A DNA stretch of 12,686 bases from Ruminococcaceae bacterium UBA3751 (GCA_002371215.1 DFGL01000051.1:1-12686), one strand, 5' to 3'. Positions 1 through 5,809 are shown, numbered from the stretch's first letter. The notes: a model not told the origin generated them from the letters alone. Made by a program: numbers and translations.

Positions 1-90
1 GTTTTTTAACGCAATTATAGCGAAAAAGAGGCGATTTTAGAGCTAACATTCTTTATGATGGGCGCCCCTTTCGAGCCTTTCTTTTATTTA
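1..90. other. Upstream intergenic segment, no gene seen
   Basis: No convincing coding region is visible before the first promoter. The stretch holds a short GC palindrome, GGGCGCCC at 60-67. On the minus strand there is a TATAAT at positions 19-14, but it has no good -35 box at the right distance. It could be the 5' flank of a divergent gene to the left, which cannot be judged from this window. Confidence 0.4.
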
Positions 91-119
91 TTGCAATATA
101 TTCTCTGTTATGTTAAAAT
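91..119 (+). promoter_or_regulatory. Sigma-A promoter of the HerA/GH27 operon
   Basis: TTGCAA at 91-96 and TAAAAT at 114-119 are separated by exactly 17 nt, in an AT-rich stretch directly upstream of the first gene. The predicted start would be near 126, leaving a leader of about 24 nt that carries the GAGGG ribosome site at 138-142. Confidence 0.6.
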
Positions 120-149
120 TATTATATAAAAATATAAGAGGGTAGTATT

Positions 150-1745
150 ATGTATATGAATGATAACGGAAAAATCTGGCTCGCAACGGGCGAAAACAGA
201 GTTTATCTTGAGCCGTCAATGTTAAACCGCCACGGTATGATAGCGGGCGCAACGGGTACGGGCAAAACCGTAACGCTGAAGGTTATTGCCGAGTCCTTTT
301 CAGACCTCGGCGTCCCCGTGTTTATGGCGGATATAAAAGGCGATTTGTCGGGTATGTGTCAGGCTGGATGCGAAAATAAGCATATAAGGCGCTCAATTGA
401 TACAATGGGTATTGAAAACTTTAATTACACTTCATATCCCGTCCGCTTTTTTGACGTTTATGCAAAAAACGGCCACCCCGTTCGTACAACGATTTCCGAG
501 ATGGGTCCCGAGCTTCTTGCAAGGCTTCTCGGGCTCAATGATATACAGAGCGGCGTCTTAAGAATTATTTTCCGAATTGCCGATGATAAGGGTTTGCTTC
601 TTCTTGATTTGAAGGATTTACGCCTTATGCTTCAGTATGTGGGAGATAACGCGAATGAATTCAAGCTCTCATACGGTAACGTAAGCTCGGCAACGCTCGG
701 AGCAATTCAGCGTGCGCTGTTAACCCTTGAGGACGAGGGCGGCGACATCTTTTTCGGAGAGCCTGCGCTTGAGCTTGCCGATTGGTTTGACTGGGATGCA
801 CAGGGCAGGGGAGTTATGAACATTCTTGAGTGTCAGGAGCTTTTCCAGCACCCGCTTCTCTATTCAACCTTCCTTTTGTGGATGCTCACCGAGCTTTACG
901 AAATGCTCCCCGAGGTCGGCGATATTGATAAACCGAAAATCGCATTTTTCTTTGATGAGGCGCATCTTCTTTTCAGGGATGCACCCAAGGCGCTTCTTGA
1001 AAAGGTTGAACAGGTTGTTCGCCTTGTGCGTTCAAAGGGCGTTTCAGTCTGGTTTATATCCCAGAATCCCGCCGATATACCTGAAACCGTGCTCGCTCAG
1101 ATAAGTAACAGAGTTCAGCACGCGCTCAGAGCTTATACCCCAAACGAACAGAAGGCGTTAAGATACGCGGCTAAATCCTTTAGGGAAAACCCTGCTTTTA
1201 ATACTGAAACCGTTCTTCAGGAGCTCGCAGTAGGCGAGGCGCTTGTTTCCGTGCTTGATGAAAAAGGCGTTCCTACCGTTGTTGAAAGAGCGGGCATTCT
1301 TCCGCCGAGAAGTTCAATGAATATAGTTGAAAATGACGTGCTTCAGTCTGTAATAAATGCAAGCCCTCTCTTTGAAAAATATATGGTTATAGTTGACAGG
1401 GAGAGTGCTTACGAGCTGTTAAGCGCCCGTTATGACGAGGCTCAAGCACAGACGCAGGAAGAAACAAAACAGCTTGAAGACGAAAAGAAGGAGTTTGAAG
1501 CTGAAAAGGAAGAGCTTGAACAGGTTAAGTATGAAACCGAGCTTGATAGGGAACGTGCCAAACTTCAGAAAGAAAGGGAAAAGCTTGAAAAGGAGAGGGA
1601 AAAGCTCCGCGAAAAGAGTAAATCCCGAACAAGCTCAAGAAGGCGTACAACCCCAATGAGAAGCGCTGTAAACTCCGCCGCAAACACAGTCGGCAGAGAG
1701 ATTGGCAAGCAGCTTATCAGAGGCATTTTCGGAACACTTAAATAA
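150..1745 (+). CDS. HerA/FtsK-superfamily ATPase, DUF853 (YjgR-like) family
   Basis: This is a 531-residue P-loop ATPase of the DUF853/YjgR family, a branch of the HerA-FtsK superfamily. Its cellular role is not firmly established. The Walker A motif GATGTGKT is at residues 33-40, and the Walker B motif IAFFFDEAH is at about 264-272. It is followed by the family block around FISQNPADIPE and NRVQHALRAYTP. Residues about 427-490 are a highly charged coiled coil rich in Glu and Lys. A short basic tail follows, ending in the family-typical VGREIGKQLIRGIFG. No signal peptide or membrane segment is visible, so it is cytoplasmic. The first ATG (150) is preceded by GAGGG with 7-nt spacing; a second ATG at 156 is an alternative. 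It is the first gene of an operon with the acetyltransferase and GH27 genes, but nothing in it points to sugar metabolism. Family assignment is secure; function is open. Confidence 0.9.
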   Translation: MYMNDNGKIWLATGENRVYLEPSMLNRHGMIAGATGTGKTVTLKVIAESFSDLGVPVFMADIKGDLSGMCQAGCENKHIRRSIDTMGIENFNYTSYPVRFFDVYAKNGHPVRTTISEMGPELLARLLGLNDIQSGVLRIIFRIADDKGLLLLDLKDLRLMLQYVGDNANEFKLSYGNVSSATLGAIQRALLTLEDEGGDIFFGEPALELADWFDWDAQGRGVMNILECQELFQHPLLYSTFLLWMLTELYEMLPEVGDIDKPKIAFFFDEAHLLFRDAPKALLEKVEQVVRLVRSKGVSVWFISQNPADIPETVLAQISNRVQHALRAYTPNEQKALRYAAKSFRENPAFNTETVLQELAVGEALVSVLDEKGVPTVVERAGILPPRSSMNIVENDVLQSVINASPLFEKYMVIVDRESAYELLSARYDEAQAQTQEETKQLEDEKKEFEAEKEELEQVKYETELDRERAKLQKEREKLEKEREKLREKSKSRTSSRRRTTPMRSAVNSAANTVGREIGKQLIRGIFGTLK

Positions 1746-1753
1746 AGGACACG

Positions 1754-2446
1754 ATGGATAAAAACTATTACTCTAAGGAATGGGCGCGTATGGTGTCGGG
1801 AAAGCTTTATAACGCTGCCGACGCGGGTATAGACGTTCAGCATATAAAGGGAATGTCCCTTTGCGAAAAATTTAATAAAATACCGCTGAAAAAAGCAAAG
1901 AAAAAACAGAGGGCGCTTGAAAAGCTTATACCCTCTGCAGTAGGCAAGCAGCTTGTCGTTTTTGCCCCGTTTTACTGTGAATACGGTCAGAATATAACCG
2001 TCGGCAAAGGCTGTTTTGTAAACTATAACTGCATTTTTCTTGACTGTGCGCCGATTACTCTCGGCGATTTCGTGTGGCTCGGTGCAAATATCACTTTGGC
2101 AACGCCGATGCACCCGTTTTTAAGCGATGAGCGGATTTTCAGGGAGTATCCGGACGGTTATCACGACCTTGAATATACAAAGCCGATAACTATTAAGGAT
2201 AACTGCTGGATTTGCTCGGGCGCAACAATCTGCGGCGGCGTAACCGTCGGCGAAAATAGTATCGTAGCAGCGGGCGCGGTAGTTACAAGGAACGTTCCGC
2301 CTGACAGTATCGTAGCCGGAGTACCTGCAAAAGTTATACGCACACTTGATGAAAACGACAGAATAAATGTCTGGGATACTTATATCAAAAACGAAATGCC
2401 GCTGTCCGTTCGTGACAGAAGCAAGGGAGAACAAAATGAAGGATAA
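1754..2446 (+). CDS. Sugar O-acetyltransferase (maltose/galactoside acetyltransferase family)
   Basis: This is a 230-residue left-handed beta-helix acetyltransferase of the Maa/LacA (LbH_MAT_GAT) group. These enzymes transfer acetyl from acetyl-CoA to a sugar hydroxyl in the cytoplasm. The N-terminal Mac domain is clear (ARMVSGKLYNAADAGID, about residues 11-27). Hexapeptide repeats run from about residue 78 to 195, with turns such as ITVGKG, ITLGDF, ITIKDN and VTVGEN. The expected catalytic His is H120 in TPMHP, and the closing signature IVAGVPAKVIR is at about 186-196. A 35-residue polar tail makes it slightly longer than usual. It starts 8 nt after the ATPase stop with AAAGGA (1744-1749) as ribosome site, and overlaps the next gene by 11 nt, so translation is probably coupled. 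Acceptor sugar is unknown. The neighbouring GH27 suggests action on a released monosaccharide, but this is inference. Confidence 0.92.
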   Translation: MDKNYYSKEWARMVSGKLYNAADAGIDVQHIKGMSLCEKFNKIPLKKAKKKQRALEKLIPSAVGKQLVVFAPFYCEYGQNITVGKGCFVNYNCIFLDCAPITLGDFVWLGANITLATPMHPFLSDERIFREYPDGYHDLEYTKPITIKDNCWICSGATICGGVTVGENSIVAAGAVVTRNVPPDSIVAGVPAKVIRTLDENDRINVWDTYIKNEMPLSVRDRSKGEQNEG

Positions 2447-3731
2447 AAACAAGGTTGCTTTAACCCCGCCAATGGGCTGGAACAGCTGGGATTGCTACGG
2501 CGCAGCGGTAAACGAGGAACAGCTTCTCGGAAATGCAGAATATATGCGCGATAACCTGAAAAAATACGGCTGGCAGTATGTTGTCTGCGACATTCAGTGG
2601 TATGAGCCCAAGGCGAAGAACAATGATTATAACAATTTTACAGAGCTTTGTATGGATGAGTATTCGCGTCTTATCCCCGCTGAAAACCGCTTCCCGTCCT
2701 CGAAAAACGGAATAGGCTTTAAAGCGATAGCAAATAAAATTCATGCGATGGGGCTGAAGTTCGGAATACATATTATGCGCGGTATTCCACGCCAGGCAGT
2801 GCATAGGAATACTGCAATTCTCGGTACGGACATAACCGCAAGGCAGATTGCCCACCATTTTTCCGTCTGTCCGTGGAATACTGATATGTACGGCGTAAAT
2901 ACCAACGCAAAGGGCGCTCAGGAATACTACAATTCCCTGTTTTCTATGTACGCCGAATGGGGCGTTGACTTTGTTAAAATAGACGATATAGCAAACACGG
3001 AGTTTAAGCCGTATGACCCGTATTCTGCAAAATCAGAGATTGAAATGATAAGAAGAGCGATAGATAACTGCAATCGCGATATTGTGCTCTCTCTTTCCCC
3101 GGGACCCGCCCCGATTGAAGCCGCAGAGCATCTTTCCGAATATGCTAATATGTGGCGCCTTACGGGCGATTTCTGGGACGACTGGGGCAAACTGCTTGAG
3201 ATGTTTGATAAAGCTAAGCAGTGGTATCCCTACGTTAAAGAGGGCTGCTGGCCCGATTGCGATATGCTTCCGCTCGGAAATATATCAATTAACGGTACCT
3301 GCCACGGACCGCAGAACAGAATGTCTCAGTTTACCCGCGATGAGCAGATAACGCTTATGACGCTTTGGTGCATTTTCCGCTCTCCGCTTATGTTCGGCGG
3401 TGAAATGCGCAATAACGATGAATTTACCCTCAGCCTTATTACAAACGACGAGGTTATCGCGGTTAATCAGAAATCGCATTCCGCCCGCCCCGTATATGAA
3501 AAGGACGGAATAATTATCTGGCAGGCAGAAAGCGAAAAAAACAATCCGCTTCTTGCTGTATTCAATACCAACGATAAGCCTCAGGAGGCTGAAATTGACC
3601 TCGTTTCGCTCGGGCTTAATAGCGAATATACTCTCAGGGATTTATGGGCAAAAAAGGACTGCAAGAGTGTAAAAGGCGCTTTCTCAGCTTCGCTCAACCC
3701 CCACGGCGCAAAACTTTTTGAATTGAAATAA
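2436..3731 (+). CDS. Cytoplasmic GH27 family glycosidase with altered glycone pocket
   Basis: This is a 431-residue (beta/alpha)8 glycoside hydrolase of family GH27 (clan D, retaining), with a C-terminal beta domain from about residue 350. The opening TPPMGWNSWDCYG (residues 10-22) is typical. The nucleophile should be D183 in FVKIDD, and the acid/base D245 in RLTGDFWDDW. The usual sugar-binding Asp-Asp pair (LDDCW in relatives) reads CDIQW here, so I53 replaces the second Asp. The CEW loop of alpha-galactosidases is replaced by SLSPGPAP (219-226). The specificity may therefore not be alpha-galactose; beta-L-arabinopyranoside is one candidate. There is no signal peptide, so it acts inside the cell on imported oligosaccharides. 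I chose ATG 2436 because GGGAG (2425-2429) lies 6 nt upstream. An in-frame ATG at 2367 would extend 23 residues deep into the acetyltransferase gene and lacks a ribosome site. It is the last gene of the operon. Confidence 0.88.
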   Translation: MKDKNKVALTPPMGWNSWDCYGAAVNEEQLLGNAEYMRDNLKKYGWQYVVCDIQWYEPKAKNNDYNNFTELCMDEYSRLIPAENRFPSSKNGIGFKAIANKIHAMGLKFGIHIMRGIPRQAVHRNTAILGTDITARQIAHHFSVCPWNTDMYGVNTNAKGAQEYYNSLFSMYAEWGVDFVKIDDIANTEFKPYDPYSAKSEIEMIRRAIDNCNRDIVLSLSPGPAPIEAAEHLSEYANMWRLTGDFWDDWGKLLEMFDKAKQWYPYVKEGCWPDCDMLPLGNISINGTCHGPQNRMSQFTRDEQITLMTLWCIFRSPLMFGGEMRNNDEFTLSLITNDEVIAVNQKSHSARPVYEKDGIIIWQAESEKNNPLLAVFNTNDKPQEAEIDLVSLGLNSEYTLRDLWAKKDCKSVKGAFSASLNPHGAKLFELK

Positions 3732-3733
3732 AC

Positions 3734-3765
3734 AAAAAGCACTCGGAAGAGTGCTTTTTCTTTTT
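3734..3765 (+). terminator. Intrinsic terminator of the HerA/GH27 operon
   Basis: An 11-bp perfect stem, AAAAAGCACTC (3734-3744) with GAGTGCTTTTT (3749-3759), has a GGAA tetraloop. It is followed by C and five more T. It begins 3 nt after the GH27 stop codon. Confidence 0.9.
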
Positions 3766-3790
3766 GGCGAAAGTACAAGTATCTTTCGCC
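3766..3790. other. Short perfect hairpin after the terminator
   Basis: GGCGAAAG (3766-3773) pairs perfectly with CTTTCGCC (3783-3790) around a 9-nt loop, and five T lie on its left side. On the minus strand it ends in CGCCA followed by A-rich sequence, like the CCA end of the nearby tRNA. It could be a second terminator for minus-strand transcripts or a collapsed tRNA end. Neither can be proven here. Confidence 0.4.
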
Positions 3791-3832
3791 GTGTTAATTA
3801 CGCGGCTTCTTATCCCGCCTCATAATAAAAAC

Positions 3833-3860
3833 ACCGACCCAAAGGTCGGTATTTTTATTT
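3833..3860. terminator. Two-way terminator at the downstream end of the tRNA array
   Basis: ACCGACC (3833-3839) pairs with GGTCGGT (3844-3850) around a CAAA loop. T-rich tracts follow on both strands: ATTTTTATTT on plus, and GTTTTTATTAT on minus. For minus-strand transcription it lies just past the duplicated tRNA 3' end, where the terminator of the ancestral tRNA gene would be expected. Confidence 0.8.
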
Positions 3861-3879
3861 GGCGGAGACGGTGGGATTC
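3858..3879 (-). pseudogene. tRNA-Ser 3' remnant (T-arm, acceptor and CCA only)
   Basis: A 22-bp segment identical to 4017-4038, i.e. the 3' end of the intact tRNA-Ser gene: the acceptor 3' strand with CCA and the 3' side of the T-arm. Identity stops abruptly at 3879/4038 (GATTC then TCTTC here, against GATTC then GAACC in the intact gene). The rest of the tRNA is missing and is replaced by an unrelated self-complementary sequence. The remnant keeps its own downstream terminator (3833-3850). Confidence 0.8.
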
Positions 3880-3973
3880 TCTTCGGGGCAACGAAACAGT
3901 CCACCGGACTATTGCTCCCGATGAGCTGCGCCCTGCGGGCTGGCTAATCGGTGTTTCGTTTCTCACCCACCGT
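3868..3973. repeat. Highly self-complementary element bounded by inverted tRNA-end sequence
   Basis: A 106-bp segment closed by an 8-bp inverted repeat: ACGGTGGG (3868-3875, part of the tRNA 3' remnant) with CCCACCGT (3966-3973). Inside are AGTCC/GGACT (3898-3902/3906-3910), a bulged stem 3884-3891/3912-3920, CCGAT/ATCGG (3918-3922/3947-3951) enclosing GCCC-TGC-GGGC (3930-3940), and an alternative long-range pairing CGAAACA/TGTTTCG (3892-3898/3952-3958). It has no credible reading frame. It looks like a small palindromic mobile repeat or a structured RNA; which of these is inference. Confidence 0.6.
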
Positions 3974-3979
3974 ACGAAG

Positions 3980-4019
3980 AAAAAGAAGAAGCCCGACTTG
4001 CGCCGAGCTTCTTCTTTTT
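3980..4019 (-). terminator. Intrinsic terminator directly abutting tRNA-Ser
   Basis: A perfect 13-bp stem, AAAAAGAAGAAGC (3980-3992) with GCTTCTTCTTTTT (4007-4019), has a 14-nt loop. For the minus-strand tRNA the stem begins at the terminal A of the encoded CCA, and the T-rich strand (TTCTTCTTTTTCTTC) follows. It is therefore fused to the mature 3' end, and release of the tRNA requires cutting within the hairpin base. Confidence 0.8.
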
Positions 4020-4107
4020 GGCGGAGACGGTGGGATTCGAACCCACGTGCCCGTTAAGGCAAACGCATTTCGAGTGCGCCCCGTTATGACCACTTCGATA
4101 CGTCTCC
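4019..4107 (-). tRNA. tRNA-Ser (anticodon CGA), CCA encoded
   Basis: Read on the minus strand, the acceptor GGAGACG (4107-4101) pairs with CGTCTCC (4029-4023), followed by discriminator G (4022) and an encoded CCA (4021-4019). The anticodon loop is CTCGAAA within the stem GCGCA/TGCGT, giving anticodon CGA, which reads UCG. A long class II variable arm (TGCC-TTAAC-GGCA type) and the T-arm GTGGG-TTCGAAT-CCCAC are intact. G73 and the long variable arm fit serine. It lacks a promoter immediately upstream. The only good one is at 4319-4347, beyond the 5' tRNA remnant, so this copy appears to be transcribed through that remnant. Confidence 0.96.
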
Positions 4108-4116
4108 GAATATATA

Positions 4117-4132
4117 AAACTCAAAAGAGTTT
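4117..4132. other. Small hairpin between the 5' remnant and tRNA-Ser
   Basis: AAACTC (4117-4122) and GAGTTT (4127-4132) form a 6-bp stem with an AAAA loop. On the minus strand it is followed by TTATATATT and then the tRNA. As a terminator it would be weak. It could mark a processing point in the precursor RNA. Confidence 0.3.
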
Positions 4133-4159
4133 GTTTGTTATTACGCTATCTGACGGGGC

Positions 4160-4300
4160 CGCCCCGTTATGTCCTGTTGCGGTGCCCAAAAAATTCATCG
4201 CAAAGAATTGCTTGAATTTTTTGACCGCTGCCACTCCTTATTGCTCGCTTCATCTGCCGCAGGCAGCGCTCGCAAACGTCCCCACTTCGATACGTCTCCG
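4160..4300 (-). pseudogene. tRNA-Ser 5' remnant interrupted by a 110-bp palindromic insert
   Basis: On the minus strand, 4300-4282 is identical to 4108-4090 (19 bp: one flanking base plus tRNA nucleotides 1-18, the acceptor 5' strand and D-arm start). Positions 4171-4160 are identical to 4088-4077 (12 bp, tRNA nucleotides 20-31). In the intact gene these blocks are one base apart; here 110 bp (4172-4281) lie between them, at the D-loop. After nucleotide 31 the match ends, so the anticodon loop and 3' half are absent. A perfect ACGGGG-CCG-CCCCGT hairpin (4153-4167) sits at the break. The tRNA promoter lies directly upstream of this broken copy. Confidence 0.8.
4179..4228. repeat. 50-bp near-perfect palindrome within the tRNA 5' remnant
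   Basis: Nested stems share one axis: GCGGT/ACCGC (4179-4183/4224-4228), AAAAAATTCA/TGAATTTTTT (4188-4197/4213-4222) and GCAA/TTGC (4200-4203/4208-4211) around an AGAA loop, with only small internal asymmetries. The rest of the insert (4229-4281) holds another small hairpin, CTGC-CGCA-GGCAG (4254-4266 region). It has no coding potential. It resembles a small non-autonomous palindromic repeat. Confidence 0.7.
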
Positions 4301-4318
4301 TATAAAATTTGCTTGATT

Positions 4319-4347
4319 ATTGTAGCAAAATAAAATGTATTTGTCAA
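4319..4347 (-). promoter_or_regulatory. Strong promoter of the tRNA-Ser array
   Basis: On the minus strand, a consensus TTGACA (4347-4342), a 17-nt spacer and TACAAT (4324-4319) are present. The predicted start is near 4312, about 12 nt before the broken 5' tRNA copy. Its -35 box overlaps that of the divergent hisH promoter. Confidence 0.85.
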
Positions 4348-4369
4348 TTACCAATATTTATGTTATTAT
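4341..4369 (+). promoter_or_regulatory. Promoter of hisHF, divergent from the tRNA promoter
   Basis: TTGTCA (4341-4346), a 17-nt spacer and TATTAT (4364-4369) are present. The predicted start is near 4376, followed by AGGAG (4388-4392) before the hisH ATG at 4399. The leader is too short for a T-box or other attenuator. Confidence 0.6.
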
Positions 4370-4398
4370 ATGATTTATAAACTATTCAGGAGCAGACT

Positions 4399-4998
4399 AT
4401 GATTGCAATTGTTGATTACGGCGCAGGTAATCTCAACAGCGTTAAAAAGGCGCTTGATTATATCGGCGCCCAAAGCGTGATTACCTATGACAAAAAGACT
4501 ATTGAAACCGCTTCCCACGTTATTCTTCCGGGCGTTGGCTCTTTCGGAGACGCTATGGAATCAATGCGTGCAAGAGGGCTTGAGGAAACGGTTAAAAAAT
4601 CCGCCGACGGCTCTAAGCCTTTTCTCGGAATCTGCCTCGGTTTGCAGCTTCTTTTTGAAGAGAGCGAGGAAAGCCCGGGAGCCAAAGGTCTCGGTATATT
4701 TTCGGGAAGTATCAAAAAAATCCCCTGCGTTGACGGTTTGAAAGTTCCCCATATGGGCTGGAATTCCGTTAAGCTTACCCAAAATAACGGAATATTCAGC
4801 GGAATAAATGACGAGAGCTATTTCTATTTTGTTCACTCCTACTATCTCAGCGGCGCCGATACTGAGGCTGCCGTTACGGATTACGGAGTGAAAATTCAGT
4901 GCGCTGTTCAGAAGGGGCTTGTTGCGGCAACACAGTTCCACCCTGAAAAAAGCAGCGAGGCAGGGCTTATGCTTCTGCGTAACTTTGCGGAGGTGTAA
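4399..4998 (+). CDS. hisH: Imidazole glycerol phosphate synthase, glutaminase subunit HisH
   Basis: This is a 199-residue class I glutamine amidotransferase. It hydrolyses glutamine and channels ammonia to HisF for formation of imidazole glycerol phosphate and AICAR, step five of histidine synthesis, in the cytoplasm. The nucleophile C79 lies in GICLG (77-81). H181 and E183 of QFHPEKS complete the triad. The N-terminal VDYGAGNLNSV and the PGVGSFG oxyanion-side loop (44-50) are canonical. Length is normal for the family. AGGAG lies 6 nt upstream of the start. It is followed by hisF after 3 nt, as expected for a heterodimer. No other his genes are in the window. Its promoter faces away from the tRNA-Ser array and shares -35 bases with it. 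Confidence 0.97.
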   Translation: MIAIVDYGAGNLNSVKKALDYIGAQSVITYDKKTIETASHVILPGVGSFGDAMESMRARGLEETVKKSADGSKPFLGICLGLQLLFEESEESPGAKGLGIFSGSIKKIPCVDGLKVPHMGWNSVKLTQNNGIFSGINDESYFYFVHSYYLSGADTEAAVTDYGVKIQCAVQKGLVAATQFHPEKSSEAGLMLLRNFAEV

Positions 4999-5001
4999 AC
5001 T

Positions 5002-5757
5002 ATGTATGCTAAGCGAATTATCCCTTGTCTTGACGTTAAAAACGGAAGGGTTGTAAAGGGCGTATCCTTTGTAAATCTGCGCGACGCGGGGGACCCCGTT
5101 GAATGTGCGGCGGCTTACGATAAGCAGGGTGCGGACGAACTCGTTCTCCTCGATATTATGGCGAGCCACGAGGGGCGCTCAACTATGATTGATATTGTAA
5201 GGCGCGTTGCCTCTCAGGTGTTTATTCCGTTTACCGTAGGCGGCGGAATAAGAACGGTTGAGGATTTCAAAGAGCTTCTCCGTGCGGGAGCGGATAAAAT
5301 CTCCGTTAATTCCGCAGCGGTTAAAAATCCTGATTTGATTAATGAGGCGGCTTATAAATTCGGCTCGCAGTGCGTTGTCTGTGCAATAGACGCAAAGCGC
5401 AGAGAAGGCGGCTGGGAGGTTTATCTCAACGGCGGCAGAGTACCAACGGGTATTGACGCCGTAGAATGGGCTAAGGAAGCCGTAAGCCGCGGAGCGGGGG
5501 AAATCCTTTTAACCTCAATGGATTGCGACGGTCAGAAATCAGGCTATGACGTTGAACTCACAAGGGCTGTCAGTGAAGCGGTAGGCGTACCCGTTATCGC
5601 CTCGGGCGGCGCAGGAAAGGCGGAGCATTTCCTTGACGTTTTAACAAACGGTAAGGCTGACGCAGTGCTCGCCGCAAGCCTGTTTCACTTCAACGAGCTC
5701 CCCGTCCCCGAGCTCAAAAATTATTTAAACAGCGAGTGTATCCCCGTTAGATTATAA
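5002..5757 (+). CDS. hisF: Imidazole glycerol phosphate synthase, cyclase subunit HisF
   Basis: This is a 251-residue (beta/alpha)8 barrel that uses ammonia from HisH to convert PRFAR into imidazole glycerol phosphate and AICAR. The two catalytic aspartates are in place: D11 in IIPCLDVKNGRVVKG and D130 in CAIDAK. The phosphate-binding GGGI (80-83) and ASGGAG motifs are intact. The half-barrel repeat pattern and length are standard. The ribosome site GGAGG (4989-4993) lies inside the end of hisH, so the two genes are translationally linked. Transcription ends at the hairpin 5778-5809. The pathway is otherwise unrepresented here, so the remaining his genes must lie elsewhere in the genome if the pathway is complete. 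Confidence 0.98.
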   Translation: MYAKRIIPCLDVKNGRVVKGVSFVNLRDAGDPVECAAAYDKQGADELVLLDIMASHEGRSTMIDIVRRVASQVFIPFTVGGGIRTVEDFKELLRAGADKISVNSAAVKNPDLINEAAYKFGSQCVVCAIDAKRREGGWEVYLNGGRVPTGIDAVEWAKEAVSRGAGEILLTSMDCDGQKSGYDVELTRAVSEAVGVPVIASGGAGKAEHFLDVLTNGKADAVLAASLFHFNELPVPELKNYLNSECIPVRL

Positions 5758-5777
5758 TATGTTAATTAATATTAATA

Positions 5778-5809
5778 AATTCCCCCTTGATACAGGGGGG
5801 ATTTTTTTG
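5778..5809 (+). terminator. hisF terminator with an embedded promoter
   Basis: AATTCCCCC (5778-5786) pairs with GGGGGGATT (5795-5803, one G-T pair) around the loop TTGATACA, followed by a run of T ending at 5808. It lies 20 nt after hisF. The loop supplies the -35 box of the next promoter. Confidence 0.85.

Noticed and set aside
14..19. TATAAT on the minus strand near the window edge
   Set aside because: No acceptable -35 box lies at 16-18 nt, and no gene is visible in that direction inside the window.
1565..2113. Minus-strand frame of 182 codons
   Set aside because: It lies opposite the coiled coil of the ATPase and the acetyltransferase, has no family resemblance and no ribosome site.
2367..2435. 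23-residue N-terminal extension of the first GH27
   Set aside because: It lies wholly inside the acetyltransferase gene without a ribosome site. ATG 2436 has a good GGGAG and gives the normal GH27 N-terminus.
3858..4038. Integrative element with attL/attR in tRNA-Ser
   Set aside because: The 22-bp direct repeats look like att sites, but only 137 bp lie between them and there is no integrase. At most it could be a relic of such an event.
3764..4316. Two overlapping plus-strand open frames through the tRNA region (97 and 121 codons)
   Set aside because: They are antisense translations of the tRNA-Ser gene, its remnants and terminators (WDSNP and GIRTH strings are usual tRNA artefacts). They have no ribosome site.
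4561..5169. Minus-strand frame of 202 codons across hisH/hisF
   Set aside because: It is a shadow of two secure his genes and has no recognisable domain.
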